64,000 nt of DNA, from positions 31,366,607 through 31,430,606 of the forward strand of contig CM055102.1 in the NCBI GenBank assembly GCA_029204225.1. The letters are read 5' to 3'. Below the pieces are notes generated by a model. That model was given only the letters and a program-made list of their open reading frames with translations, did no database searches and had not been told where the DNA came from. Positions 33,795-45,548 of this stretch are shown here, in pieces (within the stretch, counting starts at the first letter, position 1; every line of letters starts with the position of its first letter). Made by a program: the position numbers and the translations under genes. Origin of the DNA: Diphasiastrum complanatum (taxonomy: Eukaryota > Streptophyta > Lycopodiopsida > Lycopodiales > Lycopodiaceae).

Positions 33795-34470
33795 GGTCGG
33801 TTATTCTTGTAAAAGTATAGCTTATTCTTTCGATTGGTCGGATCGTGTTGAAGATTCTGCATGTGTAATAAGAAAAATTCCACAGGATAACATAGCTTTC
33901 TTGAGAAGTAATGTGTTAAAGATGTGAAGACCTCAAATTTGCTATTCTTACAGAAAATGATCATGTGAGTATCTGTCTTTAGTTTTTCATTCAATTCTGC
34001 AAATCTCATGCTATTTGTGTTTTCAGATATTTTGTTATGACTGTGTCAGCAGTTTCACAATCATTCACTTACTTTGTCATGTACATCTTTTCAACATTAT
34101 TCACTGGAAAATGATATGGTTCCCTGGTTCTGATTAAAACTTGAACTGAGCGAGTTCCATTTAAATGTTTCACAAAATTAGAAAACTGTGGTGCCAGGAC
34201 AGCGCTCCCCCCACACGCACTTGGGAAATATCATGTCCCTGGACAAAGTGGCTGTGCGGATCCGGGCAAGGCCTGAGGTAAAAAGGTTGATTCCCCTTTT
34301 GTAGATGAGTGTGTGAACACCTGTAGGCATTAATTCTTGGGCTTTGTGCCTGCTGTAATTGGCTTGTGCCATGTTGTGAAGCTTATAGTCAATATTGTAA
34401 TGCAGTTAAACTTGTACATAAAATAATTGTTCTAAATGCACAATTTATTGAAGTGTTTCTTGCAATAAAA
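33795..34470 (+). other. Probable MSL 3' untranslated region and poly(A) signal candidate
   Basis: Non-coding sequence after the MSL stop. AATAAA occurs at 34464-34469, and a weaker AATAAGAAA near 33867. Which one is used cannot be told from sequence. Confidence 0.35.
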
Positions 34471-35888
34471 AACTAGAAAAGAAAATGTTTAACCAAAAAT
34501 TTTGATCATGTTGAAGACGGAGGCACAAGAAAATTATTTTTTCATAATGCCAGCAAGGCATTATTTTTACTGGCTGTTGAGAACCATAAATTAGACTCAC
34601 TAACAAACTGTTGATTTCCTTTGTTCCATCAGGTACTCTGTTTAATTGAGTTCTGTAACTGGCTGTCAAGTTATGGTTCAACGGTCTAGAAATAAGAACT
34701 TCAACAATTTGACTGTCGCTTGAAAAAAAAAGCTCGTAAGCACGACTGGTTTCCACACTAGTAACCATCAGCAACTCACGTTTTCCATCGGGTTTCCAAG
34801 TTGTGCAATGATACTCTTATTCTGAATGCATTATGTTTAGCAAGCATCTTGTTTTTTGGACACACCTTAACTTTGATAATATTTTGCAAAAGAATTGGCA
34901 ATTTAGAACGCTGATTTTATTTCACAATCCATGTATATTCAATTACAATTATCATGTTTTGCTAATGGAACGAAATTTGATATGTGTGCCATAGTCGAAA
35001 ACAATGGATGTAAAATATTATTAGCTTGCCCATGCCCTTGCATGTTTACCGTACCTTAAGGACAAAAAAAATCACGAGTTGCAAATGTGAAATATTTGTT
35101 GGTAGCAAATCTTACGCATAAAGTTCAGAGATGGTGAAAATGAATTCTATCCAAATCGACAAGAAAATGACCTAGAAACAATCCCATTTTTTATACCTTG
35201 ACAAGTTTTTACGAGTTGTAGAGAGTAACAAATATGACTCCTTTGTTTTACTACTGTGTATAGATGCATGTATGCAATTAAATTATAGTGTGTTTTTGTT
35301 TTTGCATTTCTATATAAACACATGTAATAAATTGTTGTGGTTTCTAATAAGAAATTATGCAACTTGTTTGATTCGAGCAATACATTTAAGCCATTGTAAA
35401 CACTCATATCTATTTCAATCGAATTCCAAATTGATTTTTTTTTGGATGGGCATATTGGTATGGTGATAGGAGTTTCTAAAGTTGATAGTCATAAAAAAAA
35501 TGTAGTGAAAGATGTGGTATTAGACATAAACATTTCATAATATCAAAGTTTGACCAATTCCCCTACATATTTAACACATTGTATCTTGCTTGCATTTTGC
35601 TCAAAATTAGTGGCTCAATTTCTTTAATTGTAAATGCATATATGAATAACATGTTTGTGAAAAGATTTGATGACATTTGTAATAAATAGTGAGATTTGGA
35701 TTTTTGAAAATAGGCTTGAGGTTGGTGGGGTGGGTTGTGTTCCCATGATTTTTACAATTGCATTGTGACACATTGTTATATTTTTGTAATGTACATATGA
35801 ACAATTTGCATTTTATTTATTCAGGATTATAAATAGAAAATTTTGAGAAAAATATACACATTGCACTACTATCTCAAAAGGAGGAGAT
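34471..35888. other. AT-rich intergenic sequence
   Basis: No genes, RNAs or structured repeats recognised. Confidence 0.5.
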
Positions 35889-36101
35889 TGTGTTTGGTCG
35901 AATCATAAGCATTGACCCTATCCATAATATCGTCTTTCACGAGATTGGCATGGACAAAAGCATGGTCAATACCTAGGAATTGATCTTTTCTATGTATTTG
36001 TATACCTTCTTTTAGTTATGATAATTAGTTGTTGCTTCTCTCCTCTTCTATGTTAGTGATTATTTCATGCCAACGCTAACTTGATAATCTGATTGTCTAC
36101 A
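35889..36101 (+). repeat. Candidate short 5' LTR of a decayed copia
   Basis: Would start TGTGTTTGG and end CTACA just before a primer-site match, 213 bp. There is no second copy to confirm it, and a purine-rich AAAGGAGGAGAT sits on its left, which is more like the flank of a 3' LTR. Confidence 0.35.
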
Positions 36102-36114
36102 TGGTATAAGAGCC
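36102..36114 (+). other. Copia primer binding site
   Basis: TGGTATAAGAGCC, one mismatch from the initiator tRNA-Met site, at the head of the copia relic. Confidence 0.6.
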
Positions 36115-38350
36115 CACTGATCCTGTGTGTTTGCTTATTAGATTTGGCTCGTCAAAGGCTCCGCAATGAAGTGAGAAAGTCTTTCGTAGGAGGTGAAACT
36201 AGGAGAGTCAAAGTGTGAAGGAAAATTTTTCTTTGTCTATTTTGCATGTGTCCAAGCACAAAATTCTTTACTAGGGAACGAAGCATTAGTCTTGGAGGCA
36301 TTAGAAAGTCCGGGGCAATATCAAATAGACCAGAAAAATGTTGAGTGGGAGAGTTTGAAGCTTCTCATCTAGTTTTGTGTGCAAAGTACTGCCTATGAAG
36401 AAGACTTCCCTCAAGAAACCTACTATTTGACTGTGTGGGGAATTGCAAATCACACTATACAATTAATGTCTAGTACTGCTATCCATAGTTAGGAGGCATT
36501 TCGAAGTTGCTAAATAGCGAATACAAGATCAAAAAATCATGCAATTGATGTTGAACAATTTGAATGATTTATTTCAAACATTAGTGACAAGTGTAGCCAC
36601 AATTGGATGCTGGAGTGAATATTAAAGTAAACGACAAAGTTGTTTTTGAAGAGAAAGATTCAATTGACAAAGAGAAGACCGAAGCTGAGACTCTAAGGCG
36701 GTTACCCAGATGGTATTTGAAGGTGACACGCAATACAAAGAAGGGAGAAGATCCTAAATCTAGCGAATAGGGATAGCTCATGAGGTGAACAAGAAATTGA
36801 AAATCTCTTCAAAGGCTAGAGATGAATCTAGCTTTGATGGGTTTAGTATGTAAAGCCCAGGAACTGAAATGTTTTGATGAAGCAAAAGAGCACAAGGATT
36901 GGTGAGTAGCTATGGAGACATAAATGGAGGCCATATCGAAGAACAAAATGTGGAACTTGATTGAGCTATCTAATGATAAAGTGCCTATCTCTTGTTAACG
37001 AATTTACAAAGTCAAGTATGAAGTGGATGGGCAACTCAATAAGTACAAAGCATGGTTAGTTGCAAGAGGATTTGAGCAATAGGAATGTACTAATTTTGAG
37101 GAATCCTTCACACCCATAGCTAAAATGACTACTATATGTTCGATTATTGCTTTTTTACTTTCTATGGTTGGAAAATCTAGCAAATGGACATTGAAGCTAC
37201 CTTTCTCAATGGAGTGCTGGATGAAGAGGTGTACTTGGTAGAACCTCAATGATTTGTTGAGCTAGGAAAAGAACACCTAGTGAGCAAGCTCAACAAAGTA
37301 ATCCATGGACTTAAGCAAGCACCATGGGCATGGTACTCTTGCATCGATGTAGACTTCAAATGAAGGGGAATGGTAAAGAGTATTGCATATCCTAGTATTT
37401 ACATTCTACAACACGGTTATGACATTGTGTTTATTGTATTGTATCTTGATGGTTTAATTAAGCTAGAAGCATAATAAAATCAAATCAGATTTATCGAATG
37501 CCTATGACATGAGTGACTTAGGCTTAATGCAATACTATCTTGGCATTGAAGTGTGACAAAGAGAGGATGCCATTTTTTTCTGACTCAAAGCAAATATGCA
37601 TGAGATTTGCTTCACAAGTTCAATATGTATAATTGCAAGCCAATAAGCACACTAATGGAAGTCAATATCATATGATGAATATGAGAAAGTAGATTGTTAT
37701 TTGTACATGCAGCTGGTGGGTGATTTAATATACTTGACACACACACTACCTAACATAGCATATCTTGTTAGTGTTGTAAGTCAGTGCATGCGAGAGCTTT
37801 GACAAGCACACTAAAAATCTGCCAAATTTATTTTTAGGTATATTTGGGGAACACTTAACCTTGGCTTGAGGTATGATTAGCATGAAGTGCCAATGTTAGT
37901 AGGTTATACAGATGCAAATTGGGCAGGTAACAATGATGATACCACTGGTTATACCTTCAGTTTTGGTATAGCTGCAATTTATGGTGTAGTAAAAAGCAAC
38001 CTATAGTAGTTCTATCTTCAACAAAAGTTGAGTATCATGCTCTTAGCAGTGCTATACAAAAAGTAGTATGGTTACATAGATTGCTTGTTGATCCAGGTCA
38101 CCCACATGTGAGTGCAACTATTGTATCTTGTGGTAACCAAAGCTGCATTCACCTTGCCAAAAATCTTGTACAAATCAAGCACATTGATATTCATTCTCAC
38201 TTTGTTTGGAAAAATTCTTGATGGTGCCATTAATCTTGTCTTTTGTTAATTTGAAGATCAAGTGGAAGATATTTTTACAAAATCATTAGGTAGAATCAAA
38301 TTTGAGAAGTTTCACACTCAATCAAGTATAACAGAGTGCAATTTTATTAG
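36115..38350 (+). pseudogene. Heavily decayed Ty1/copia internal region
   Basis: Recognisable islands on the + strand: RT start with IYKVKYEVDGQLNKYKA and WLVARGFEQ followed by FEESFTPIAKMTT (about 37000-37130); GLKQAP-like near 37305; the catalytic Y-x-DD replaced by YLDG near 37440; RNase H YTDANWAGNNDD-TGYTF (about 37900-37960); and the terminal VEDIFTKSLGRIKFEKF (about 38260-38310). Every block carries stops and frameshifts. Gag, protease and integrase are largely unrecognisable. Confidence 0.75.
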
Positions 38351-38749
38351 AAGAACAAACTTGTCCAAATCAAAACATGGACGCAACCTGGCTGGAGAGG
38401 GCATAAGAACATTATCTCTTTATATCATGCATGTGTGTCAGACATGGCCAATGCCCTATATGCATACAAACGACCTTATCGACGCAAGCATGTTGGTGTT
38501 CGCCTGAATTAATATTGATTGCTCCCATTAATCCATGAACATTTGTAGCTAAGAGACTAAGGTTTGTCACTACGAAACTCTTATCACTGTTTTTCATTAA
38601 GAAACATTTTATCTAGAAGACTAGTTGTTGCCTCTGTGTTAATCCAAACAAAACCAGTGTCCATCATGCATGTATTGTATATTTCAATCAACAATCTCTG
38701 GCTCAAGCTTGCTGACATATGCAAAATAAGAATTCTCGATCCCTGCTGG
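38351..38749. other. Non-coding sequence left of the large gypsy element
   Basis: Nothing recognised. The boundary at 38749/38750 is where identity with the 3' LTR of the large gypsy element begins abruptly, so this flank was joined to the element by deletion or recombination. Confidence 0.45.
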
Positions 38750-38824
38750 GGACGAATCTCTACATCCCTATACTACACCCATAAGTAGATCTAGCCACCG
38801 CACACACTAGAAATACTTCCAACA
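38750..38824 (+). repeat. 5' LTR stub of the large gypsy
   Basis: 75 bp matching the end of the 3' LTR (58499-58573) with one C/T difference, ending CCAACA before the primer site. The other 735 bp or so are gone. Confidence 0.9.
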
Positions 38825-38825
38825 T

Positions 38826-38839
38826 TGGCGCCGTTGTCG
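38826..38839 (+). other. Primer binding site, tRNA-Asp type
   Basis: TGGCGCCGTTGTCG, the hallmark primer site of plant Athila/Tat gypsy elements, one base after the LTR stub. Confidence 0.85.
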
Positions 38840-38840
38840 C

Positions 38841-39672
38841 TTTTTAAGTATTTTTACCTAGCTTTTTCTCCTTCTTGTTTTCTTGCTTCCGTGTTGTATG
38901 TTTGCTTGTTTTCCTGTCTCTATCTACCAACAAACAACACGAGTCGTTTCTCCAGGTCCTACACGAGATGCAGAGCAACTTATCAAGCCGGGGGGAGGCA
39001 ACAAAAGAGTCAACTTGGGCATTTTCTTCAAAGAAGTGACCCAATTGACCTTTTTCCAAACCAAACAGGTATATCAGAATTCGCCAGCCTGTCTGCAGCC
39101 CTAATAGACCCTGATCTTTCATTTTATCACCCCCACAAATTCTGACCACAGCCAGAATATTAGAAAACAGCCTGACATACTGTGAAAATCCCTTATTTCT
39201 CACCCAAATATTTGTCCTAGAATTTGCCGGCTTCACTGAGGCTAGATCTCATCAAGATCAGTCCTCCAACAGCTCCGCGAATTCTATCTCAGAGATTTTG
39301 CCTGTTTACTGTCAAAAAATCACACTTTTTCCCATATTCCCTATCTGCCAGTCAAACCTCTCTGTTAGCATTCGCCATCCAGCCTAAGAATTCGTTCTCA
39401 AAGAGTACGATTTCCTTGTCCTACCCGCGAACTCTGAAAGTACAATTTTTTTTCAGAAAATATAAAAAACTCACTATTCTAACATTCAGACCTTCCTGTC
39501 AGAATTCGCGAGTATTACAGTTCGATTTATCTGCCTCTCCACGAATTCTCAGCATGTCCGCAAATTCTATCACGACCAGAAAGACCAATTTTTTGTCCTA
39601 CATTATCAATTCTACAAGCAAACTGCCTTTTTGCCAAGTATAGTACTGACTTGCTCATCTGTATTCTGCATC
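38841..39672 (+). other. Gypsy leader with repeated GAATTC/CG motifs
   Basis: 832-bp untranslated leader. Five GAATTC hexamers at 39077, 39279, 39388, 39502 and 39543, mostly as CAGAATTCGC or GCGAATTCT, plus near-copies (GAATTTGCCGG near 39220, CGCGAACTCTG near 39427, CGCAAATTCT near 39560). The same motif set recurs in the spacer at 54244-54915. Confidence 0.8.
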
Positions 39673-39981
39673 ATGTCTCGTGACTATGCTGAATCTTCTA
39701 ATCCGTCTCCTCCATGACTAGAACGAAGAATTCCACGTATCGATGCACCAAAGTACGATGGCGAATCTGACCCAGTCCAATTTCTCCAAGACTTTGATAA
39801 TGCATGCCATTTTTATGGAGATACCTTTGAAACTGAAAAGCTTCGCCTATTTCCCATGGTACTCTATGGCACCGCCAAGGAGTGGTACTTGAATCTTGAA
39901 GCTCCTGATCTTGCTTCTTGGACCACCCTCAAGGACGCTCTCATCAAGCGTTTCAAACCATCCAAACTGACTCAGAGCCCA
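39673..39981 (+). pseudogene. Large gypsy gag, segment 1
   Basis: ATG at 39673 (MSRDYAESSNPSPP), then TGA at 39715-39717, probably from CGA. The frame continues IPRIDAPKYDGESDP, FLQDFDNACHFYGD, AKEWYLNLEAPDL, TLKDALIKRFKPS, the usual plant gypsy capsid pattern. It is cut after SP by the copia insertion; the final five bases GCCCA are the target duplication and the frame resumes at 46236. Confidence 0.88.
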
Positions 39982-40663
39982 TGTTAAAAATTCACAATTC
40001 TAGCTTGACTAGTTTTGGTCATATGACTTGTAAATAGTTAGATGGTCATGATGTGGCTTGTCACACGTGCCAAATAGCATAGGATTCCATTCATAAGGAT
40101 GTTCTCAAGTAGACCTAAGTGTTAGAACCTTTGGAATGAGTCCAAATTATGCTTAGATACAAGGGAGAAAAAATAGGAGCTATTTTTGGTAATTTTTGCA
40201 TTGTTGAGGGATCTCCAAGATTCCAACCCTAACTTGGTAGGGATGAAAGATCCACCAAAATTAGCATTAGGGATAGGTTTAGGGCTACTCATACCTGCCC
40301 AAAACCGTGATGGATCATGTATATATAGGTGATGATATCTCACCAAAATCAATCAAGCAATTTCATGTTTTTTCTCTCATAATGGTGCAATTGCTCTCTA
40401 TGTTCATAATTGTTTGAGTACTTGTGATTACTAATGATTATAGGATTGAATGTAGGTCTGGTGTACAGTACTCAGACTGTGGGAGGCCGTACTTTCACAC
40501 GTGTGAAGCCTTCTTCAAGGATTTGGGCCATTTAGTGAGGTTCAAGCATAGATTTTTGATGGATTTTGATGGTTCAACTTGTGCTAATCTTATGAAATCA
40601 TAATCTATTGTTTCCCTCATCATTTCAAGTGTTTTAGGATCCTTATTTGCTGTAATTTTTACA
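39982..40663 (+). repeat. 5' LTR of the young copia
   Basis: 682 bp, TGTTAAAAATTC...AATTTTTACA. TATA box TATATATAGG at 40320-40329. A 76-codon antisense frame is identical in both LTRs but is only a chance frame. Confidence 0.96.
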
Positions 40664-40676
40664 TGGTATCAGAGCC
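40664..40676 (+). other. Primer binding site of the young copia
   Basis: TGGTATCAGAGCC immediately after the LTR, exact initiator tRNA-Met type. Confidence 0.93.
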
Positions 40677-41474
40677 TAAAGGCTGAAATGGGCTAAATCC
40701 TTGGTTTTCATTCAATTTGATCACAATTTTTGATCTAAATCTTGTGTAGATTGGATCTTAGCATCTACTATTGATTTTAGAACTCAAAGTGAGTCAAATA
40801 CATTGGAGATTGGTGTTGTGTGACTTCATTTGCAGGTGTTTAGGTGTCTAAAACCAGAGGCAAAGTTGAATTCAATTCACATTACCAAGATAGCAAGTTT
40901 TGGTTGCTCCAAGCATTGATTTCTAAGCGAGTTTTGGAGGTGATTTCATAGAGGAGGCTTTCTAGCATTCAAAGAGAGGGAAGATCAGAGTTTTGGGGAC
41001 TCTTCAAGGCTGTTATAAGGTGTAGTAGGCACCTCCTAAAGTGATTTAGGTTCAGTCCAACCATTGCTTGACTTATGCACCAAATTAGATCAATTTTTCA
41101 TCAATTTTGATCATTTTTTGCTTGTGATTGGATAGTAGATTGTGTTGCATCCTCATTAAGTTCCATTTAGATCTTTTACAAGTTATTTTGGAAGTATATT
41201 AGGTTTCTGAAATTCACTCTTGATCAGATCATTTGGAAGCTTTAATGTTCTTTATAGAAAGAGGGGCAATTCTACTAGTATTGTCTACTTCAATCAAGCA
41301 AGTGCATTGTTTCTAGTATTCTATGATTTGATTTTGTTAGAGATCATTCTTAGATCTTTATAGGAAGTCTATTACTGATCTTTTCAGGTATCTAAGAAGT
41401 GGGATAATGTAGACCTTCAATCAAATCAATAGAAGTAACCTTCATTTGTGTCAAGTCCTTGATTAGGAGACTAG
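40677..41474 (+). other. Young copia leader
   Basis: 798-bp untranslated region, AT-rich, no coding frame. Confidence 0.6.
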
Positions 41475-42611
41475 ATGGCATCTATAAATGCATATCTTTT
41501 GGATACTAATGAAAGGCTCAACAAAACTAACTATTCCATATGGAAAGTTAGAATGGAATCTATCATGATCATGCAAGATCTGATGGAAATTGTAAATGGT
41601 AAGGAGGGTGAACCTATTCATCCTCAAGAAAAAGCCAAATACATCAAGAGGTGCAATGTTGCACTACATTGCATAAAAATGAATGTTGCAAATGAACTCT
41701 TAAGAGAGGTAGGAGATTGCACTTCAGCTCAAGATGCTTGGGAGACTTTGCAAAAGGTCTATGAATCCAAGAACCAAACTAGAATGTTAGCTTTGAAGAA
41801 TCAAATCTATAGAAGCTATCAAAAGAAAGGAGAGAGTGCACATACTTTTGTCCTAAGAGTAAAGGAATTGAACAAAGAGCTAGCCTTTATAGGTGACCCT
41901 ATCAAGGATGAAGAGCTTGTTCAACTCATATTGAATGGACTAAGCTTTGAATTTGACAATTTGGTTCAGGGATATGCAATTATGGGTAAGCTACCCATAC
42001 TTGAAGAACTCCAAGGCACACTCATGGCCGAGGAATCAAGAAGGAGCCAAATGCAAGAGAGGATGGATAGGCTTTCCATCCAAGGTGGAGATGACCAAGC
42101 TCTCTTCACCAAAGGCAAAGGCAAGTCCAAAGGCAAAGGATCAACATTCAAGAAGTCTACAAAGCTTGAGGATCAAGAAGGACCCCCAAAGGCATCTCCA
42201 TCAACCACCAAAGTCAAGAAGGACAAATCAAAGGTGAAGTGCTACTATTGTAGCAAGATGGGGCATTATGCTTCGGAATGCTTCAAGAGGAAGCAAGATC
42301 AAAGCCAAGCCAACATGAGCAAAGAGGAGGAGGAGGAGAGTTCACATGAGGACTCTCTCATGATGTCCATATTTTCTTCAACAAGCTTCAAAGGAGAAGA
42401 TCCTTGGTGGATTGACTCGGGTGCTAGTTCACACATGACTAGTAAAAGGGAGTTTTTCTCTTCTCTCTTATCTTATGATGGACCTATAGAGTCTATCTAT
42501 ACAGCAAATGATGAAGCTTGTAAGATTGAAGGAGTTGGTAGCATTCCCCTTTGCTTAGGATCTTCCAAAAAGATCAACATAGAAGGTGTTTTGTACATTC
42601 CTACAATATGA
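41475..42611 (+). pseudogene. Young copia gag and protease
   Basis: Open from ATG 41475 (MASINAYLLDTNERLN) for 378 codons. Gag of the UBN2 type: NYSIWKVRMESIMIMQDL, WETLQKVYESKNQTRM, FVLRVKELNKELAFIGD. A lysine-rich region leads to a CCHC knuckle CYYCSKMGHYASEC (about 42240-42280), then protease WWIDSGASSHMT (about 42405-42440) and VLYIPTI. It ends at TGA 42609-42611, exactly where the foreign segment begins. The gag part appears intact. Confidence 0.92.
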
Positions 42612-43045
42612 GCTGCCATTCAAAAGTTATTGTTTCTCTTTTTACAATAGAAAATGTCATTTCGGCGCGTACAAGTACGACCTCTGATACTCTAATTGGT
42701 TGTCTGCGTGTTGAAACGATATTAGTACAAATACATGCAATATCGACTCAATGCACAGAAGTACGACCTCTTGGGATCTTTTTGGGCTTTCACGCATTGA
42801 ACCGACATTAGTACGAATTAGATGAAAAGTAAATGAAATATTTTATTTTTTAGAGAGAATATTCTAGATTCTCCCTTTGGTGTGGCGGCTACACCACTTC
42901 TAATTTGCAAAGATTTCAAAGTGTGTGATTGTCCAAAAACAAAAGATCGGCATGGAAAAAGTATGAAGACTCAGATTCGATCCAAAAACTTGACACAACG
43001 AACAATGGCCTATATTCACCTGCGCATTGATCCGCTATCGACTGC
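42605..43045. other. Foreign segment replacing part of copia pol
   Basis: Between VLYIPTI and TKSSHPLELIHSDVH the sequence is unrelated to copia. The related element at 47595-51927 has there about 440 bp of GAG-pre-integrase and zinc finger (TKNLLSVS..., CESCDLSKSHRLP). It is locally richer in CG dinucleotides (GGCGCGTACAAG, ATCCGCTATCG). GTACGACCTCT occurs twice (near 42672 and 42761), and TATTAGTACAAAT/CATTAGTACGAAT also repeats. No source recognised. Confidence 0.75.
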
Positions 43046-45534
43046 CAACTGGGTTCATCACAAAGTCATCTCATCCTCTTGAACTCATACACTCGGATGT
43101 GCACATTGCTAGCACCAAATCTAATGGAGGTTCATCCATGTTTTTAACCTTCATTGATGACTACTCAAGATATTGTTGGGTGTTCTTACTTTCCTTCAAG
43201 TCTCAAGTATTTGATACTTTTGTAAAGTTCAAGTTGTTTGTGGAAAAGCATCATAATCATAGCATCAAGATTCTTAGAAGTGACAATGGTGGAGAATTCA
43301 TCTCCAATGAGTTCAAGGCCTTTTGTGAGGAGGAAGGGATCAAGAAAGAGACTTCTTGTCCTTACACTCCTCAACAAAATGGAGTTGCTGAAAGAAGGAA
43401 TAGAACATTATGTGAATGTTCTAAGGCTTTAAGATTAGATGCTTGTTTGCCCAAATCCTTTTGGGGTGAGTCTCTTGTATGTGCAAACTACTTGATGAAT
43501 AGGGTGTCTTGCAAAGCAATTGAAGGCAAAACTCCTTATGAGATGTTGTATGGAAAGAAACCCAATCTTAATCACTTGAAAGTTTTTGGGTGTATATGTT
43601 ATGTGCATGTGCCATTGTAAACAAGAACCAAGGAGGATCCATCTTCCACAAGAGGGATCATGCTTGGATATGCAAGCTCAAGCAAGGGCTACAAAGTTTA
43701 TCTCCCATCCTTGAACAAATTTGTTGTTTCAAGGGATGTCATCTTTGATGAACATCATATGCATATGCTTGAAGAAGGCTCAAGTGCTCCAACAATCAAG
43801 AAAAAGATGGCCGAGGAGCAAGATCTTGGTTTTGAGGAGGAGCTCATGGAGGAGCAAGCACCAAACCCACCTATCACACCAAGGAGATCTTCAAGGGCAA
43901 AAGTGGAGCCATCAAGGCTCACATATCAAGGCAAAGGACAGCAAGTTGAGGGTATCTCATCCACTTCTTATGCTTTATCTAGTTTTGAAGAACCGTCTAA
44001 TGTTGAAGATGCATTGAACTCCAAAGAATGGTATAAAGCTATGTTGGATGAGTATGATGCCTTGATTGAGAATGAAACTTGGTTGCTTGTTGAGAGACCT
44101 CAAAGGAATGTAATAGGATGCAAGTGGGTCTTCAAGCTTAAGTTGAATGCAAATGGGAGTGTTAACAAACATAAAGCAAGATTAGTTGCAAAAGGTTATG
44201 CTCAAGAGAGAGGGATAGACTATGAGGAAACTTTTGCACCCGTGGCCAAGATGGTCACAATAAGACTAATCATTGCACTTGCATCACATTTTGGATGGAT
44301 TCTATGTCAAATGGATGTCTCTAATGCTTTCTTGAATGGTTTTTTGGAAGAGGATATCTATATGGAGCAGCCACAAGGGTTCATCAAGCATGGAATGGAG
44401 AACAAAGTATGCCATCTCCAAAGAAGCATCTATGGCTTGAAGTAAGCCTCGAGATCTTGGAATTCAAGACTACATTGCTATCTTATTTCACTTTCTTTTG
44501 TTCAAAGTGAATATGATCCCACTCTTTACATTAAGTTTGATGATGTTGGTATTGTACTTTTACTCATTTATGTAGATGACATCATCATTAGTGGAAATAG
44601 TGTTGATGGTATTGAAAAAATCAAGATAGATCTATCCTTAGAGTTCAAGATGGTAGATCTAGGGTGTCTTCACTTCATCTTAGGCATAGAAGTACTTAGA
44701 GGGTCTGATTTTATCTTTATAAGTCAAGTAAACTATGCTCAAAGTCTTTTGAAGAAGTTTAAGATGGAAGTATGCAAAAGTGTTGACACACCAATGGAGC
44801 AAGATGTAAAAGTGCCAAATGAAGATGATGAAAGATCCTTCATGGACATCACTTCGTTTAGGCAACTTATAGGTTCCTTAATGTGGATCACTATAACTAG
44901 ACCAGATCTTAGCTTTAGTGTATGTAGGTTGAGCCAATCCATGCAAAAGCCATTGAATATCCATTGGAAAAAGGCTAAGAGGATTCTAAGATACATCTCG
45001 GGTACATTGGATTTTGGGATTCTATATAGAGGAGATGTGATTAACCTTCATGCATTTAGTGATTCAGATTTTGCAGGGGACAAGAGGGATAGGAAATCAA
45101 CAAGTGCCTATTCAACTTTCATAGGAGAAGGTGTGGTTTCATGGCTTTCAAAAAAGCAAGAAACTATATCTCTATCTTCAACCGAGGCCGAGTACAAAGC
45201 TTTGACAACCACTACAAAGGAGGTACTTTGGATCAAGAGATTATTGGTGGAACTAAAGATCATGGATTCAGAGGAGGCACCAATCATCTACAATGACAAT
45301 ATATCAGCCCAACACCTTGCATCTAACCCAATCTTCCATGCAAGATCTAAGCACATTGAGATATGCCATCACTTTGTGAGAGAAATGGTGCAAGCCAAGG
45401 AGATTGCTTTGGAGCATGTTCCAAGCAATGAATGTGTAGCTGATCTACTTACTAAACCACTTCAAAAGACACCTTTTATGAAGTTCAGATCATCACTTGG
45501 AGTGATTAGTAAAGCAATGATTGAACCAAGCTAG
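43046..45534 (+). pseudogene. Young copia integrase-RT-RNase H
   Basis: One frame from the foreign segment to TAG at 45532-45534, broken only by TAA at 43618-43620 and 44443-44445, both explainable as CAA to TAA. Integrase: D in LIHSDVH, D in RSDNGGEF, E in AERRNRTL. Then VSRDVIFDE, RT with WVFKLKLNANGSVNKHKA, QMDVSNAFLNG, YVDDIIISG (about 44570-44600), RNase H with SDSDFAGDKRDRKSTSAY and SSTEAEYKAL, and ADLLTKPL near the end. Catalytic residues are all present. Confidence 0.93.
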
Positions 45535-45538
45535 ATAG

Positions 45539-45548
45539 TGAGGAGGAG
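45539..45548 (+). other. Young copia polypurine tract
   Basis: GTGAGGAGGAG run immediately before the 3' LTR. Confidence 0.75.

Noticed and set aside
40122-40352. Antisense 76-codon ORF identical in both LTRs of the young copia (also 45689-45919)
   Set aside because: Same reason: LTR duplication, not selection.
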